Source: Solirubrobacter pauli
GTDB taxonomy: Bacteria > Actinomycetota > Thermoleophilia > Solirubrobacterales > Solirubrobacteraceae
Assembly: GCF_003633755.1 (NCBI RefSeq)
Contig: NZ_RBIL01000001.1
Coordinates: forward strand, 2,837,426 to 2,901,425
DNA: 64,000 nt
Reading direction: 5' to 3'
Position numbers and translations under genes: made by a program. The notes below the pieces were generated by a model that did not search any database, was not told the origin of the DNA, and saw nothing but the letters and a program-made list of their open reading frames with translations. This document shows, piece by piece, positions 48,692 to 57,389 of this stretch. The first letter of the stretch is position 1. Each line of letters begins with the position of its first letter.

Positions 48692-49768
48692 ATGTCCACC
48701 GTGATCGTCACTGGATCCGGCGGGCTGATCGGTTCCGAAGCTGTGACGCATTTCGTGCGTGCGGGCCACAACGTGGTCGGCATCGAGAACGACATGCGCT
48801 CGCGGTTCTTCGGCCCTGACGCCTCGACCGGCCGCACCACCGACCGCCTGCGTGAGCAGTTCAGCGCCGAGTTCCGCAGCGAGGAGCTGGACATCCGCGA
48901 CGCCGACGGCGTGCTGCGGCTGTTCCAGAGCATCGGCAACGACCTCGCCGCCGTGATCCACACCGCCGCGCAGCCCAGCCACGACTGGGCCGCGTCCGAT
49001 CCGCCGACGGACTTCGGCGTCAACGCCAACGGCACGATGAACCTGCTCGAGGCGACCCGCAAGGTCAAGCCGGACGCGACGTTCATCTTCACGTCGACGA
49101 ACAAGGTCTACGGCGACACGCCGAACCGCCTGCCGCTCGTCGACATCGGTGAGCGCCTCGAGCTGCCCGAGGATCACCACTACTTCGGCGGCATCGACAC
49201 GTCTATGTCGATCGATGGGTGCATGCACTCGCTCTTCGGCGTGTCCAAGGCCGCGGCGGATCTGATGGTCCAGGAGTACGGCCGCTACTTCGACATGCCG
49301 ACGGTCTGCTTCCGCGGCGGCTGCCTGACGGGTCCGCAGCACGCGGGCACGCAGCTGCACGGCTTCCTCAGCTACCTGATGAAGTGCACCGTCGCCGGCG
49401 ACCCGTACACGGTCTTCGGCTACGACGGCAAGCAGGTCCGCGACAACATCCACACCAACGACGTCAGCGCCGCGATGGAGGCCTTCCACAAGGCCCCGCG
49501 CCCCGGCGCCGTCTACAACCTCGGCGGCGGCCGCGGGCACAGCTGCTCTATGCGCGAGGCGATCGCCGCCTGCGAGCGCATCTCGGGCAAGACGCTGGAC
49601 TGGACCTACTCCGACCAGGCGCGGATGGGCGATCACCGCTGGTGGATCAGCGACCTCAGCCGGTTCGAGGCCGACTACCCGGAGTGGCAGCAGTCCTACG
49701 ACCTCGAGTCGACGCTGCAGGAGATCCACGACGCCAACGTCGAGCGCTGGAGCGCCGCCACGGCCTGA
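48692..49768 (+). CDS. NAD-dependent epimerase, CDP-paratose 2-epimerase-like, with FxxxK
   Basis: 358 residues. GSGGLIG nucleotide loop near 8-14, IHTAAQPSHDWAASDPPTDF, FTSTNKVYGDTPN, and PTVCFRGGCLTGPQHAGTQL with FLSYLMKC, all characteristic of the CDP-paratose 2-epimerase-like branch. The catalytic Tyr of YxxxK is replaced: the segment reads HSLFGVSKAAAD with Phe182 and Lys186. The protein may use another acid/base, or it may be a variant activity. It is coupled to the GT2 at 49768 (TGATG). Confidence 0.8.
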   Translation: MSTVIVTGSGGLIGSEAVTHFVRAGHNVVGIENDMRSRFFGPDASTGRTTDRLREQFSAEFRSEELDIRDADGVLRLFQSIGNDLAAVIHTAAQPSHDWAASDPPTDFGVNANGTMNLLEATRKVKPDATFIFTSTNKVYGDTPNRLPLVDIGERLELPEDHHYFGGIDTSMSIDGCMHSLFGVSKAAADLMVQEYGRYFDMPTVCFRGGCLTGPQHAGTQLHGFLSYLMKCTVAGDPYTVFGYDGKQVRDNIHTNDVSAAMEAFHKAPRPGAVYNLGGGRGHSCSMREAIAACERISGKTLDWTYSDQARMGDHRWWISDLSRFEADYPEWQQSYDLESTLQEIHDANVERWSAATA

Positions 49769-50592
49769 TGAAGCTCTCCGTCGTCATCCCCGCCCACAAC
49801 GAGGCCCTCGTGATCGAGCCGACGCTCCGCGGCTTGATCGACGTGCTCGACAGCGAGGTCGACGACTACGAGCTGGTCGTCGTGGACGACAACTCGACCG
49901 ACGGCACCGCGGACGTCGCGCTGGCCGTCGGCGGGCCGGTCCGCGTCGTCACCAACGAGCCGCCGCACGGCTTCGGCTTCGCGGTCCGCAAGGGCCTGGA
50001 CAGCTTCGAGGGTGACGCCGTCGTGCTCGTGATGGCCGACGGCTCGGACGACCCGCGTGACGTCGTCCTGTACTACCGCGTGCTGCAGGCGGGCTACGAC
50101 TGCGCGTTCGGCTCCCGGTTCATGCCGGGCGCGGTGGTGCGCGACTACCCGCCGCTGAAGCTGTGGATCAACCGGATCGTCAACCAGGGCATCCGGCTGC
50201 TGTTCCGCCACGGCTACAACGACACGACGAACGCCTTCAAGGCCTACCGGCGCGAGGTGATCGAGAACGCGCAGCCGCTGCTCTCGCACCACTTCAACCT
50301 CACGGTCGAGCTGCCGCTGAAGGCCGTCACGCGCGGCTTCAGCTACGCGATCGTGCCGACGTCGTGGACGAACCGGGCGGCGGGCGAGTCCAAGCTCGCC
50401 CTCAACGAGATGGGCAGCCGGTACCTGTTCATCGTGCTCTACGTCTTCCTCGAGCAGCACCTGAGCCGCGGCGACTACCGGCGGCCGCAGCGCGCGGCGG
50501 CCGAGCGCCCCGCGCGGCTCGCGCCGCCGGAGCAGGGAGGGCGGGACCGGCGGCTGCGACGCGCCGCGGGAGCCCGCACGCGCCGGCCGTGA
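49768..50592 (+). CDS. polyprenyl-phosphate sugar synthase-like GT2
   Basis: 274 residues. KLSVVIPAHNEALVIEPTL, VVDDNSTDGTADV, HGFGFAVRKGLDSF, donor site VMADGSDDPRDVV, then GSRFMPGAVVRDYPPLK and NDTTNAFKAYRREV. This is the soluble single-domain dolichyl-phosphate-sugar-synthase type, with a basic disordered tail of about 45 residues. Third such enzyme in the window. Coupled at both ends to its neighbours by one-base overlaps (TGATG), it may supply lipid-linked sugar for the membrane protein at 45956 or another outer-face enzyme. Confidence 0.82.
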   Translation: MKLSVVIPAHNEALVIEPTLRGLIDVLDSEVDDYELVVVDDNSTDGTADVALAVGGPVRVVTNEPPHGFGFAVRKGLDSFEGDAVVLVMADGSDDPRDVVLYYRVLQAGYDCAFGSRFMPGAVVRDYPPLKLWINRIVNQGIRLLFRHGYNDTTNAFKAYRREVIENAQPLLSHHFNLTVELPLKAVTRGFSYAIVPTSWTNRAAGESKLALNEMGSRYLFIVLYVFLEQHLSRGDYRRPQRAAAERPARLAPPEQGGRDRRLRRAAGARTRRP

Positions 50593-51560
50593 TGCGCTGG
50601 GTCCGGCGCTGGCTCGGCCTGGCGGTCTCCGTCGTCTCGCTCGCCGCCGTCGTCTACTGGATGTTGCAGCAGCCGGCGCCCGAGCTGCCCTCGAGCGCGG
50701 AAGGGCTGGCGTGGCTGTCGCTCTCGCTCGTGATGACGCTGGTCGCGCTCGCCCTGCGCGGCTGGCGCTGGCACCGGATCATGGTGCTCGCGCACGTGCC
50801 GCACGCACGCAGCGACGCAATGGCGTTGACCGCCGTGGCTTACATGGGCAACAACGTCCTGCCGGCGCGCGGCGGCGAGATCCTCAAGATCGGGATCCTC
50901 GGAGCCCGCTCGGACGCGCGCCGCCGGGAGATCCTCGGCACGGTGCTCGCCGAGCGCCTGCTGGACGCGATCGTGCTCGCGGGGCTGTTCGTCGTGCTCA
51001 GCCTGGGCCTCGCCGACTCGCCCGCCGGGCGCGGCACGGCGGCGCTGATCGGCGCCGGGCTCGTGCTCGGCTTCGTCGCGCTGGCCGTCTACCTCTACCT
51101 GCGCCGGACCGGGCGCTTCGAGACGTTCGCCGCGACGATCCGGCCGGTGGCGCGCGCGCTGCGGCTGTTCGCGCACCCGTCCGGCATCCCGGTCGTCGGC
51201 CTCAGCGTGGCGATCTGGGTGCTCGAGGGCCTCAACCTCGTCGTGATCGCGCAGTCGCTGTCGCTCTCGCTCTCGCTGCTGGACGGCGTCCTGGTCATCA
51301 CGCTCGCGTCGCTCGCGGCCGCGATCCCCGCCGCGCCCGGCTTCGCCGGCACCTACGACTGGGGCATGATCCTCGGCCTCAAGGCGGCCGGGATCACCGC
51401 GGGAGCCGCCTCCGGCATGCTCATCCTCAGCCGCTTCATGTACTTCGTGCCGCCGACCGTCGTCGGCTTGATCGTGCTGATCAGCCGCTACGGCGGGCTG
51501 AGCACCGCCCGCCGCATCGCCCGCCGGTCGAGCGCCTCGACCGGCCTCGAGCCGGCCTAG
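50592..51560 (+). CDS. lysylphosphatidylglycerol synthase TM-region-like flippase domain protein
   Basis: 322 residues with about 8 membrane helices, matching the LPG_synthase_TM (UPF0104) family. Conserved features are ALTAVAYMGNNVLPARGGEI and the PGFAGTYDWGMILGL segment. It lacks any C-terminal aminoacyltransferase domain, so it is not itself a lysyl-PG synthase. Standalone members occur widely beside polyprenyl-phosphate sugar synthases and are suspected to move lipids. It starts one base inside the GT2 stop. Confidence 0.82.
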   Translation: MRWVRRWLGLAVSVVSLAAVVYWMLQQPAPELPSSAEGLAWLSLSLVMTLVALALRGWRWHRIMVLAHVPHARSDAMALTAVAYMGNNVLPARGGEILKIGILGARSDARRREILGTVLAERLLDAIVLAGLFVVLSLGLADSPAGRGTAALIGAGLVLGFVALAVYLYLRRTGRFETFAATIRPVARALRLFAHPSGIPVVGLSVAIWVLEGLNLVVIAQSLSLSLSLLDGVLVITLASLAAAIPAAPGFAGTYDWGMILGLKAAGITAGAASGMLILSRFMYFVPPTVVGLIVLISRYGGLSTARRIARRSSASTGLEPA

Positions 51561-53395
51561 CGCCGCGCCGCGCGGGCACGCACGCGGCGGCCGAGCTCAC
51601 GCGCGAGCTCGCGCGCCGGGATGCGCGTGCGGTCGAGCCGCTCGACCGCGACCTCGAGCTCCGCGATCCGCTGATCGCGCGCCGCGACCTCGCGGTGCAA
51701 CCAGCGCGCGGTCTCGTGCAGCTCGGGCACCTGACCCGCCGCATCGCGGAACTCCACCTCGCGCGCGCCGAGCACGCCGTCGGCGAGCGGACGTTCGAGC
51801 GACGCGTTCAGGTGCTTGCGGATCGCGGCCTCGGCCGAGGCGTCGCCGACCTCGATCTCCGACAGCAGCCGTGCCTCTTGCGCGCAGATCCACTCCAGGT
51901 CGGCCGCGCGACCGCGCAGCCCACCGTCTCGAGCCAGCGTCGTGAACACGTCCCGCGTGGTGACGCACCCGTCGGGCCACGCCTCGGGCGGCCGGCGGTC
52001 GACGAGCATGAAGACGGCGTTCAACAGCCCGCGCCCGAGCGCGAAGTCCACCCCGAGCTCCCGGTGGAACCACTCCTCGTCGATCGTCACGAGGCTGCGC
52101 TCGGTGGCGCCGAGGACATGCTCGGGCGAGATGTCGACGTTGACCGCGTCGCCGGTGCCGGCCGTCGCTTCGACGTGCCCTCGCCAGAGCGAGACGAGCG
52201 CGGGCAGCGCCGCGGCCGACGCGGTCTCCATCTGCTCGAGCAGCGGCCGGCCGCTGCGGAAGGCGCTGTCGCGCGGCGCGTGCTCGAGTGCGGAGGCCTC
52301 CGCGGCGTCCGCGAGCCGCCGACGGCGCAGCTGTCCCGAGGAGACCACCTCGGTCTGGGTCAGGTAGGGCGCCGCGCGCTCCGTCGACCAGGCGGCCGCT
52401 TCGCGCTCCTCCGGCCACAGGTCCGGCTGGCCGTCGGCGGTCGCGACCACCAGGAACGAGTTGGCGAACTGCCCGCCGAGCCGGCCCTCGACGAGGCTCC
52501 GCCAGAGGTGGTACTCCGACGCGAGGCGTGCGCGGGGGTGCGGCGAGCCGGTGCTGGGGAAGCGCGGGAAGCGCCATGCGAGCGGGCGGCGCGGGCCGTC
52601 CAGGAGCCGGTCGTGGAAGACGAACCGGGCGAACTTGTAGTCCGGGAACAGCCCGAGCACGGTCGTCTGCAGCCCCGCCTCGCGGAACAGGCGCTCGATC
52701 GTCGGACGGTCGAACGTGCGCGCGGGGCCGCTGCGCGGATAGTCCTCGAGCCCCGCGAAGGGCTGCGCCACGTGCTCCTCGGGCGCGCCGGCCAGGTACT
52801 GCGCGCCCAGCCGGTTCTCGATCGCGCACACGACGCTGCCGCCGGGCCGCACGCGCGCCGCGGCGTCTCGCAGGAACCGGACGCGATCGTCCCAGCCGGC
52901 GCTGCCGCCGACGTACTCGAGCACGCCGACCATGACGACGGCGTCGTAGACGGGTTCGAGCGGCACGTCCTCGAGCGAGCCGTGGAAGACCTCGACGCTG
53001 TCGAGGTCCTCGCAGCGCAGCGCGGCCACGCCGGCGCGCACGCCGTTGGGCTCGAGCGCGTCGACGTTCGCGCACGTCTCGCCCAGGTAGCGGGTGACGG
53101 CGCCACAGCCGGCGCCCACCTCCAACACGGTCAGCCCCTCGAGGTCGAGCGCCCGCATCACGTTCGCGCGCGCGGGCGAGAAGTGGTACCGGGTCTCCCA
53201 GGTGCGGCGTGCGCGCCGGATGAGCTCAGGACTCACCGCTGAGCGGTCGTCCACCGCGAGCAGCTCGTCACGGATCTCGGCTTCGGCGCCGTCCAGCCAT
53301 GAGCCTTCGGCGTCTCCGAGCCTCAGCGCGCCGGCCTGGCGCTTCAGGTCGAGGCGTCGCAGCGGTGTGTCTGTGTCAGAGCTCGCAAATCGCAC
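51557..53395 (-). CDS. class I methyltransferase with long uncharacterised C-terminus
   Basis: 612 residues from GTG 53395. An N-terminal 80-residue region precedes motif I LTVLEVGAGCGAVTRYLGE at about 88-106, YDAVVMVGVLEYVGG and VRPGGSVVCAIENRLGAQYL. Residues about 300-560 are a soluble domain I do not recognise (SEYHLWRSLVEGRLGGQFAN; VNVDISPEHVLGATERSLV). The last 60 residues form a short coiled coil with basic tail (ARDQRIAELEVAVERLDRTR). It is typical of large multidomain methyltransferases of actinobacterial glycan loci. It is the last glycan gene before housekeeping genes begin. Confidence 0.75.
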   Translation of the reverse strand: MRFASSDTDTPLRRLDLKRQAGALRLGDAEGSWLDGAEAEIRDELLAVDDRSAVSPELIRRARRTWETRYHFSPARANVMRALDLEGLTVLEVGAGCGAVTRYLGETCANVDALEPNGVRAGVAALRCEDLDSVEVFHGSLEDVPLEPVYDAVVMVGVLEYVGGSAGWDDRVRFLRDAAARVRPGGSVVCAIENRLGAQYLAGAPEEHVAQPFAGLEDYPRSGPARTFDRPTIERLFREAGLQTTVLGLFPDYKFARFVFHDRLLDGPRRPLAWRFPRFPSTGSPHPRARLASEYHLWRSLVEGRLGGQFANSFLVVATADGQPDLWPEEREAAAWSTERAAPYLTQTEVVSSGQLRRRRLADAAEASALEHAPRDSAFRSGRPLLEQMETASAAALPALVSLWRGHVEATAGTGDAVNVDISPEHVLGATERSLVTIDEEWFHRELGVDFALGRGLLNAVFMLVDRRPPEAWPDGCVTTRDVFTTLARDGGLRGRAADLEWICAQEARLLSEIEVGDASAEAAIRKHLNASLERPLADGVLGAREVEFRDAAGQVPELHETARWLHREVAARDQRIAELEVAVERLDRTRIPARELARELGRRVRARAARR

Positions 53396-53404
53396 GGACG
53401 AACG

Positions 53405-53410
53405 AGTCTA
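53405..53410 (-). promoter_or_regulatory. -10 box TAGACT, leaderless type
   Basis: Minus-strand TAGACT ends 9 bases before GTG 53395. Confidence 0.5.
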
Positions 53411-53462
53411 CGATCGTCTGATTAGTGGAGGCTGTCAGGCCGGCGACGAAACCGTGGCGCTC

Positions 53463-53951
53463 TCAGAACACCTCGCGCAAACGCCCGGTGTCCACGTCGT
53501 AGACGAAGCCGCGCGCGTTCTTGTGCTGGATGAAGGCGCTGTTGCGGATGCGGTTGAGCGAGTTGCGGACCTCGGCGTCGAGGTCGGAGAACGACTCGGG
53601 GGACCACGGCGGCTTCATGCCGGTCTCGCTGCGCAGGTTCTCGCGGAACTCGTCGTCGGTGAACGTCAGCATCCCGCACTGGGTGTGGTTGATGACGATG
53701 ATCTCCCGCGTGCCGAGCTTGCGCTGGGAGATGGAGAGCGAGCGGATCACGTCGTCGGTCACGACACCGCCGGCGTTGCGGATGATGTGGGCCTCGCCGT
53801 TGTTGAGGCCGAGCATCGCGAAGATGTCCATGCGCGAGTCCATGCAGGTCACGACCGCCACCTGCTTGCGCGGTGGCGTGGGCAGGTGGCCACTGTCGAA
53901 CCGGATCGCGTAGGCCTGGTTGTTGATCAGGAACTCGTCGGTTGCGCCCAT
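53463..53951 (-). CDS. beta-carbonic anhydrase
   Basis: 162 residues, a short member of the beta class. Zinc ligands Cys36 (TCMDSR), His89 and Cys92 (INHTQCG) and the Asp38/Arg40 dyad are all present; EAHIIRNAGG is the conserved active-site strand. It interconverts carbon dioxide and bicarbonate in the cytoplasm. Length and the HTQCG motif resemble the small mycobacterial-type enzymes. Divergent from the cupin gene, with overlapping -10 boxes. Confidence 0.92.
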   Translation of the reverse strand: MGATDEFLINNQAYAIRFDSGHLPTPPRKQVAVVTCMDSRMDIFAMLGLNNGEAHIIRNAGGVVTDDVIRSLSISQRKLGTREIIVINHTQCGMLTFTDDEFRENLRSETGMKPPWSPESFSDLDAEVRNSLNRIRNSAFIQHKNARGFVYDVDTGRLREVF

Positions 53952-53962
53952 GTTCGCCTGGG

Positions 53963-53972
53963 AGCCTAGACT
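53963..53972. promoter_or_regulatory. overlapping divergent -10 boxes
   Basis: Plus strand TAGACT (53967-53972) ends 9 bases before ATG 53982. Minus strand TAGGCT (53968-53963) ends 11 bases before ATG 53951. The shared TA pair makes AGCCTAGACT a two-way element. Confidence 0.45.
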
Positions 53973-53981
53973 GCTGGGCCG

Positions 53982-54341
53982 ATGCCCGAGTTGATCGAGG
54001 CCCCGTCGCGCGTGGAGGCGGCGGGCACCAAGCCCAAGCTCATCGACGAGTACGTCGGTCGGGTCAACACCGGCGAGGACCGCGTGAGCGTCGCGCACAT
54101 GCGCTCCCCCGCCGGCTGGGTCGAGCCCGGGCAGCGCCCGGACTTCGACGAGTACACCGTCGTGCTGAGCGGCCGCATGGTCGTCGAGCACGAGGGCGGA
54201 ACCCTCGAGGTCCCCGCCGGTCAGGGCGTGCTCACCCGCGCCGGGGAGTGGATCCGCTACTCGACGCCCGAGGGTGCCGAGTACATCGCCGTCTGCCTGC
54301 CCGCCTTCTCCCCGGACACCGTCCACCGCGACGACTCGTGA
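53982..54341 (+). CDS. single-domain cupin protein
   Basis: 119 residues. A cupin barrel with FDEYTVVLSGRMVVEHEGGT as motif 1 and VPAGQGVLTRAGEWIRYSTP as the region leading to motif 2. Metal-binding histidines are reduced: Glu and one His remain, so enzymatic activity is uncertain. It overlaps the NAD kinase start by 4 bases, so the pair is cotranslated. Confidence 0.8.
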   Translation: MPELIEAPSRVEAAGTKPKLIDEYVGRVNTGEDRVSVAHMRSPAGWVEPGQRPDFDEYTVVLSGRMVVEHEGGTLEVPAGQGVLTRAGEWIRYSTPEGAEYIAVCLPAFSPDTVHRDDS

Positions 54342-55207
54342 AGGGTGCCGCCATCGGCGTCGTGCTGCATCCGCGGCGCAACAGCCGCGAGCACGTGGAC
54401 CGGATCGTCGCCTGGGCCGGCCGGCACGGGATGGAGGTGCGCACGCTCGAGGAAGCGACGGACCTCGTCCCGTCCTCGGTCAAGACCGTGCCCGACGAGG
54501 ACCTCGCGATCGACGCGGGCCTCGTGATCGGCCTCGGCGGCGACGGCACGATCCTGCGCGCGCTGAAGGCGGCGACGGCGCACGAGGTGCCGGTGCTCGG
54601 CGTCAACCTCGGGCGGCTGGCGTTCCTGGCGGAGGTCGCCCTGGACGAGCTCGCCGACGCGCTGGACCGGATCGACCGTGGCGAGCACTGGCTCGAGGAG
54701 CGCGCCGTGATGACCGTCAGCGGCACGTGCTTCCCGATGGAGATCACCTCGTTCAACGACTCCGCGCTGTCGCGCATCCCCGGCCACGGGCCCGCGGCAC
54801 TCGCGGTCGAGGTCGAGGAGGAGATCTTCGCCCGCTACACGGCGGACGCGCTCGTGATCGCGACGCCGACCGGCTCCACCGCCTACTCGTTCGCGGCGGG
54901 CGGCCCGATCGTCTCGCCGCGGCATCGCGGACTGCTCGTCACGCCGGTCGCGCCGCACGCGGCCTTCGACCGCGCGGTCTTCCTGCACCCGGACGAGCGC
55001 CTGCGCGTGCACGTGCTGGACCGCTCGGCGCCGCTGCTGCTCGAGGCCGACGGCCAGCGCGTGGCCGAGCTGCGCGAGGGCGACTGCATCGAGTTCTCGC
55101 TCAGCCCGCGGCCGGCGCGGATCCTGCGCCTGCACGCGCAGGGCTTCTACGAGCGGGCGCGCCGGAAGCTGCAGATCGCGGACTCGAGCGAGCTGGCCCC
55201 GCAGTGA
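54338..55207 (+). CDS. nadK: NAD kinase
   Basis: 289 residues from GTG 54338. GLGGDGTILRALK carries the diagnostic GGDGT at 67-71; FNDSALSRIPGHGP follows, then ATPTGSTAYSFAAGGPIVSP, the NAD-binding core. It phosphorylates NAD to NADP, using ATP or polyphosphate depending on the enzyme. It is coupled to the cupin gene upstream and the spermidine-synthase-like gene downstream (GTGA overlaps). Confidence 0.93.
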   Translation: MKGAAIGVVLHPRRNSREHVDRIVAWAGRHGMEVRTLEEATDLVPSSVKTVPDEDLAIDAGLVIGLGGDGTILRALKAATAHEVPVLGVNLGRLAFLAEVALDELADALDRIDRGEHWLEERAVMTVSGTCFPMEITSFNDSALSRIPGHGPAALAVEVEEEIFARYTADALVIATPTGSTAYSFAAGGPIVSPRHRGLLVTPVAPHAAFDRAVFLHPDERLRVHVLDRSAPLLLEADGQRVAELREGDCIEFSLSPRPARILRLHAQGFYERARRKLQIADSSELAPQ

Positions 55208-55977
55208 GGCGGCGCGGGCGGGAGCGGCGCGGGCGGCCGGCTCCGGCGCCCGTCGCGGTCCGCACCGCGTTCGCCGAGGCCGAGGTGATCGCGTCCGACG
55301 CGTCCTCGCGCACGCTGCTGCTCGACGGGCGCGAGGCGGGCGTCGTCGACCTCAAGGACCCGACCCGGCTGACCTTCGGCTACATGCGCCGGATCGCGGA
55401 CCTGATCGACGCCTTCCGGCCGAAGGGGTCGTCCGTGGACGTGCTGCACGTCGGCGGCGGCGCGTGCGCGCTCCCGCGCTACGTGGAGGCGACCCGCCCG
55501 CACTCGCGCCAGCTCGTGTGGGAGATCGACCCGGGGGTGGTCGCGCTCGCGCGCGAGCACCTCGGCCTGCGCGCGTTTCCGCGCCTGCGGGTCAAGGTCG
55601 GCGACGCGGCCGAGCTGATCGCCGGGCGGCCCGACCGGAGCGCCGACCTCGTGATCGGCGATGCGTTCGACGGGCCGCACGTCCCGGCCGCCTTGTCGGT
55701 GGCCGCCTTCGTGGCGCACGTACGCCGCGTGCTCCGGCCGGCGGGCGTCTACGCCCTCAACGTGATCGACGTGCCCGGGCTCGAGGAGGTGCGCGTGCAC
55801 GACGAGCTGATGCGCGCGGTGTTCGGGAACGTCGCCTGGGTGGCGCCACCCGGCGTGCTGCGCGAGCGCGCGCCCGGCAACGTCGTCCTGCTCGGCAGCG
55901 GCGTGCCGCTCCCGCTGGAGACCCTGCGCCGGCGGGCGGCCGCCGCCGTCCCGCGCGAGCAGGTCCTGGAGCGCTGA
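55204..55977 (+). CDS. spermidine-synthase-like Rossmann protein
   Basis: 257 residues. A short basic N-terminus, then the spermidine synthase fold: VDVLHVGGGACALPRYV, LVWEIDPGVVALAREHLGL with the ligand-binding Glu, VKVGDAAELI and DLVIGDAFDGPHVPAALS. The polyamine-specific gate residues are not obvious, so methyltransferase-like or other aminopropyl-type activity is possible. It is in the nadK operon and overlaps the transporter start by one base. Confidence 0.78.
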   Translation: MRRRGRERRGRPAPAPVAVRTAFAEAEVIASDASSRTLLLDGREAGVVDLKDPTRLTFGYMRRIADLIDAFRPKGSSVDVLHVGGGACALPRYVEATRPHSRQLVWEIDPGVVALAREHLGLRAFPRLRVKVGDAAELIAGRPDRSADLVIGDAFDGPHVPAALSVAAFVAHVRRVLRPAGVYALNVIDVPGLEEVRVHDELMRAVFGNVAWVAPPGVLRERAPGNVVLLGSGVPLPLETLRRRAAAAVPREQVLER

Positions 55978-57389
55978 TGGCGCGCAACCGCAAGCAGCTC
56001 GCGCTGGTCGCGGCGATCATGGGCTCGTTCGTCGCGGGCCTGGACGCGACGGTCGTCAACGTCGCGCTCCCGGCGATCCGCGAGGACCTCGGCGGCGGGC
56101 TCGCCGGCCAGCAGTGGGTGTCGAACGCCTATCTGCTGACGCTCGGGTCGCTGATCCTCGTCGCCGGGTCGCTCGGGGACATCTACGGCGAGCGGCGGGT
56201 CTTCTCCGTCGGCGTCGGCGGGTTCGGCGTCGTGAGCGTCCTGTGCGCGCTCGCGCCCTCGATCGAGATCCTCGTGGCGGGCCGCGCGCTCCAGGGCGTG
56301 TTCGGCGCGCTGCTGACGCCGAGCGCGCTGGCGGTGATCATCGCCGCCTTCCCGCCCGACGAGCGCGGCGCCGCCATCGGCTCCTGGACGGCCTGGGCGG
56401 GGATCGCGACGGTCATCGGGCCGCTCGCCGGCGGATGGCTCGTCGACACGCTCAGCTGGCGCTGGATCTTCTTCATCAACGTGCCGTTCGTGCTGATCAC
56501 GCTCGTGCTGGTGGCGATGGCGGTGCCCGCGGCGACCGGTCGGCGCGACGTGCGCCTGGACTGGATCGGCGCGCTGCTGACGGCGTTCGGCCTCGCCGGA
56601 CCCGTCTTCGCCCTGATCAACCCGCCGATGTGGTGGGCGGCCATCGTCGGCGTGGTGCTGCTGGCGGTGTTCGTCTGGCACGAGCGCCGCACCCCCGACC
56701 CGATGCTCCCGCTCGAGCTGTTCTCCCGGCGCAACTTCCTGTTCGGCAACCTGCAGACGTTCTCGATGTACGGCGGCCTCGGCGCGCTGTTCTTCTTCCT
56801 GACGCTGTTCCTTCAACAGGTCGCGGGCTACACGGCCCTGGAGGCGGGCGTCGCGACGATCCCGACGACCCTGGTGATGTTCGCCCTCTCCCGCCGCTTC
56901 GGCGCCCTCGCCGACCGCTTCGGGCCTCGGTACTTCATGGGCTGCGGCCCGCTCGTCAGCGCCGTCGGCGTCGCGTTGATGCTCCGCCTCGACGAGACCG
57001 TCTCCTACTGGACCGACCTCTTCCCGGCCCTGATGCTCTTCTCGCTCGGCCTGACCGCGACCGTCACGCCCTTGACCGCGACGGTCCTGGCGGACGCCGA
57101 CGAGCACAACGCCGGCATCGCCTCCGCCGTCAACAACGCGATCGCCCGCGTGGCCTCGCTGCTGTGCATCGCGGCCGTCGGCGCGGTCGTGGCGTCGGTC
57201 TCCTCCGGCCCGGAAGGCACGTTCGGCGTGTCCGGCTTCCACACGGGCGTCGCGATCTGCGCGGCGCTGCTCGCCGTCGGCGGGGTGCTGGGTCTGACCG
57301 GCATCCGCAACCCGCGCCGCGAGGTCAAGTGCGCGGACTGCCCCTCAGGTGCCCAGTCCGTCCAGGAACCGGTGGTCTCCGCTACCTGA
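55977..57389 (+). CDS. MFS transporter, DHA2 (EmrB/QacA) family
   Basis: 470 residues, 14 predicted helices. MGSFVAGLDATVVNVALPAI is the first-helix signature of DHA2 drug:H+ antiporters; GSLGDIYGERRVF is motif A between helices 2 and 3, and ATVIGPLAGGWLVDTLSWRW is motif C. Likely an efflux pump for small hydrophobic compounds. It is the last gene of the cupin-nadK unit and overlaps the convergent cupredoxin gene by 8 bases. Confidence 0.9.
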   Translation: MARNRKQLALVAAIMGSFVAGLDATVVNVALPAIREDLGGGLAGQQWVSNAYLLTLGSLILVAGSLGDIYGERRVFSVGVGGFGVVSVLCALAPSIEILVAGRALQGVFGALLTPSALAVIIAAFPPDERGAAIGSWTAWAGIATVIGPLAGGWLVDTLSWRWIFFINVPFVLITLVLVAMAVPAATGRRDVRLDWIGALLTAFGLAGPVFALINPPMWWAAIVGVVLLAVFVWHERRTPDPMLPLELFSRRNFLFGNLQTFSMYGGLGALFFFLTLFLQQVAGYTALEAGVATIPTTLVMFALSRRFGALADRFGPRYFMGCGPLVSAVGVALMLRLDETVSYWTDLFPALMLFSLGLTATVTPLTATVLADADEHNAGIASAVNNAIARVASLLCIAAVGAVVASVSSGPEGTFGVSGFHTGVAICAALLAVGGVLGLTGIRNPRREVKCADCPSGAQSVQEPVVSAT

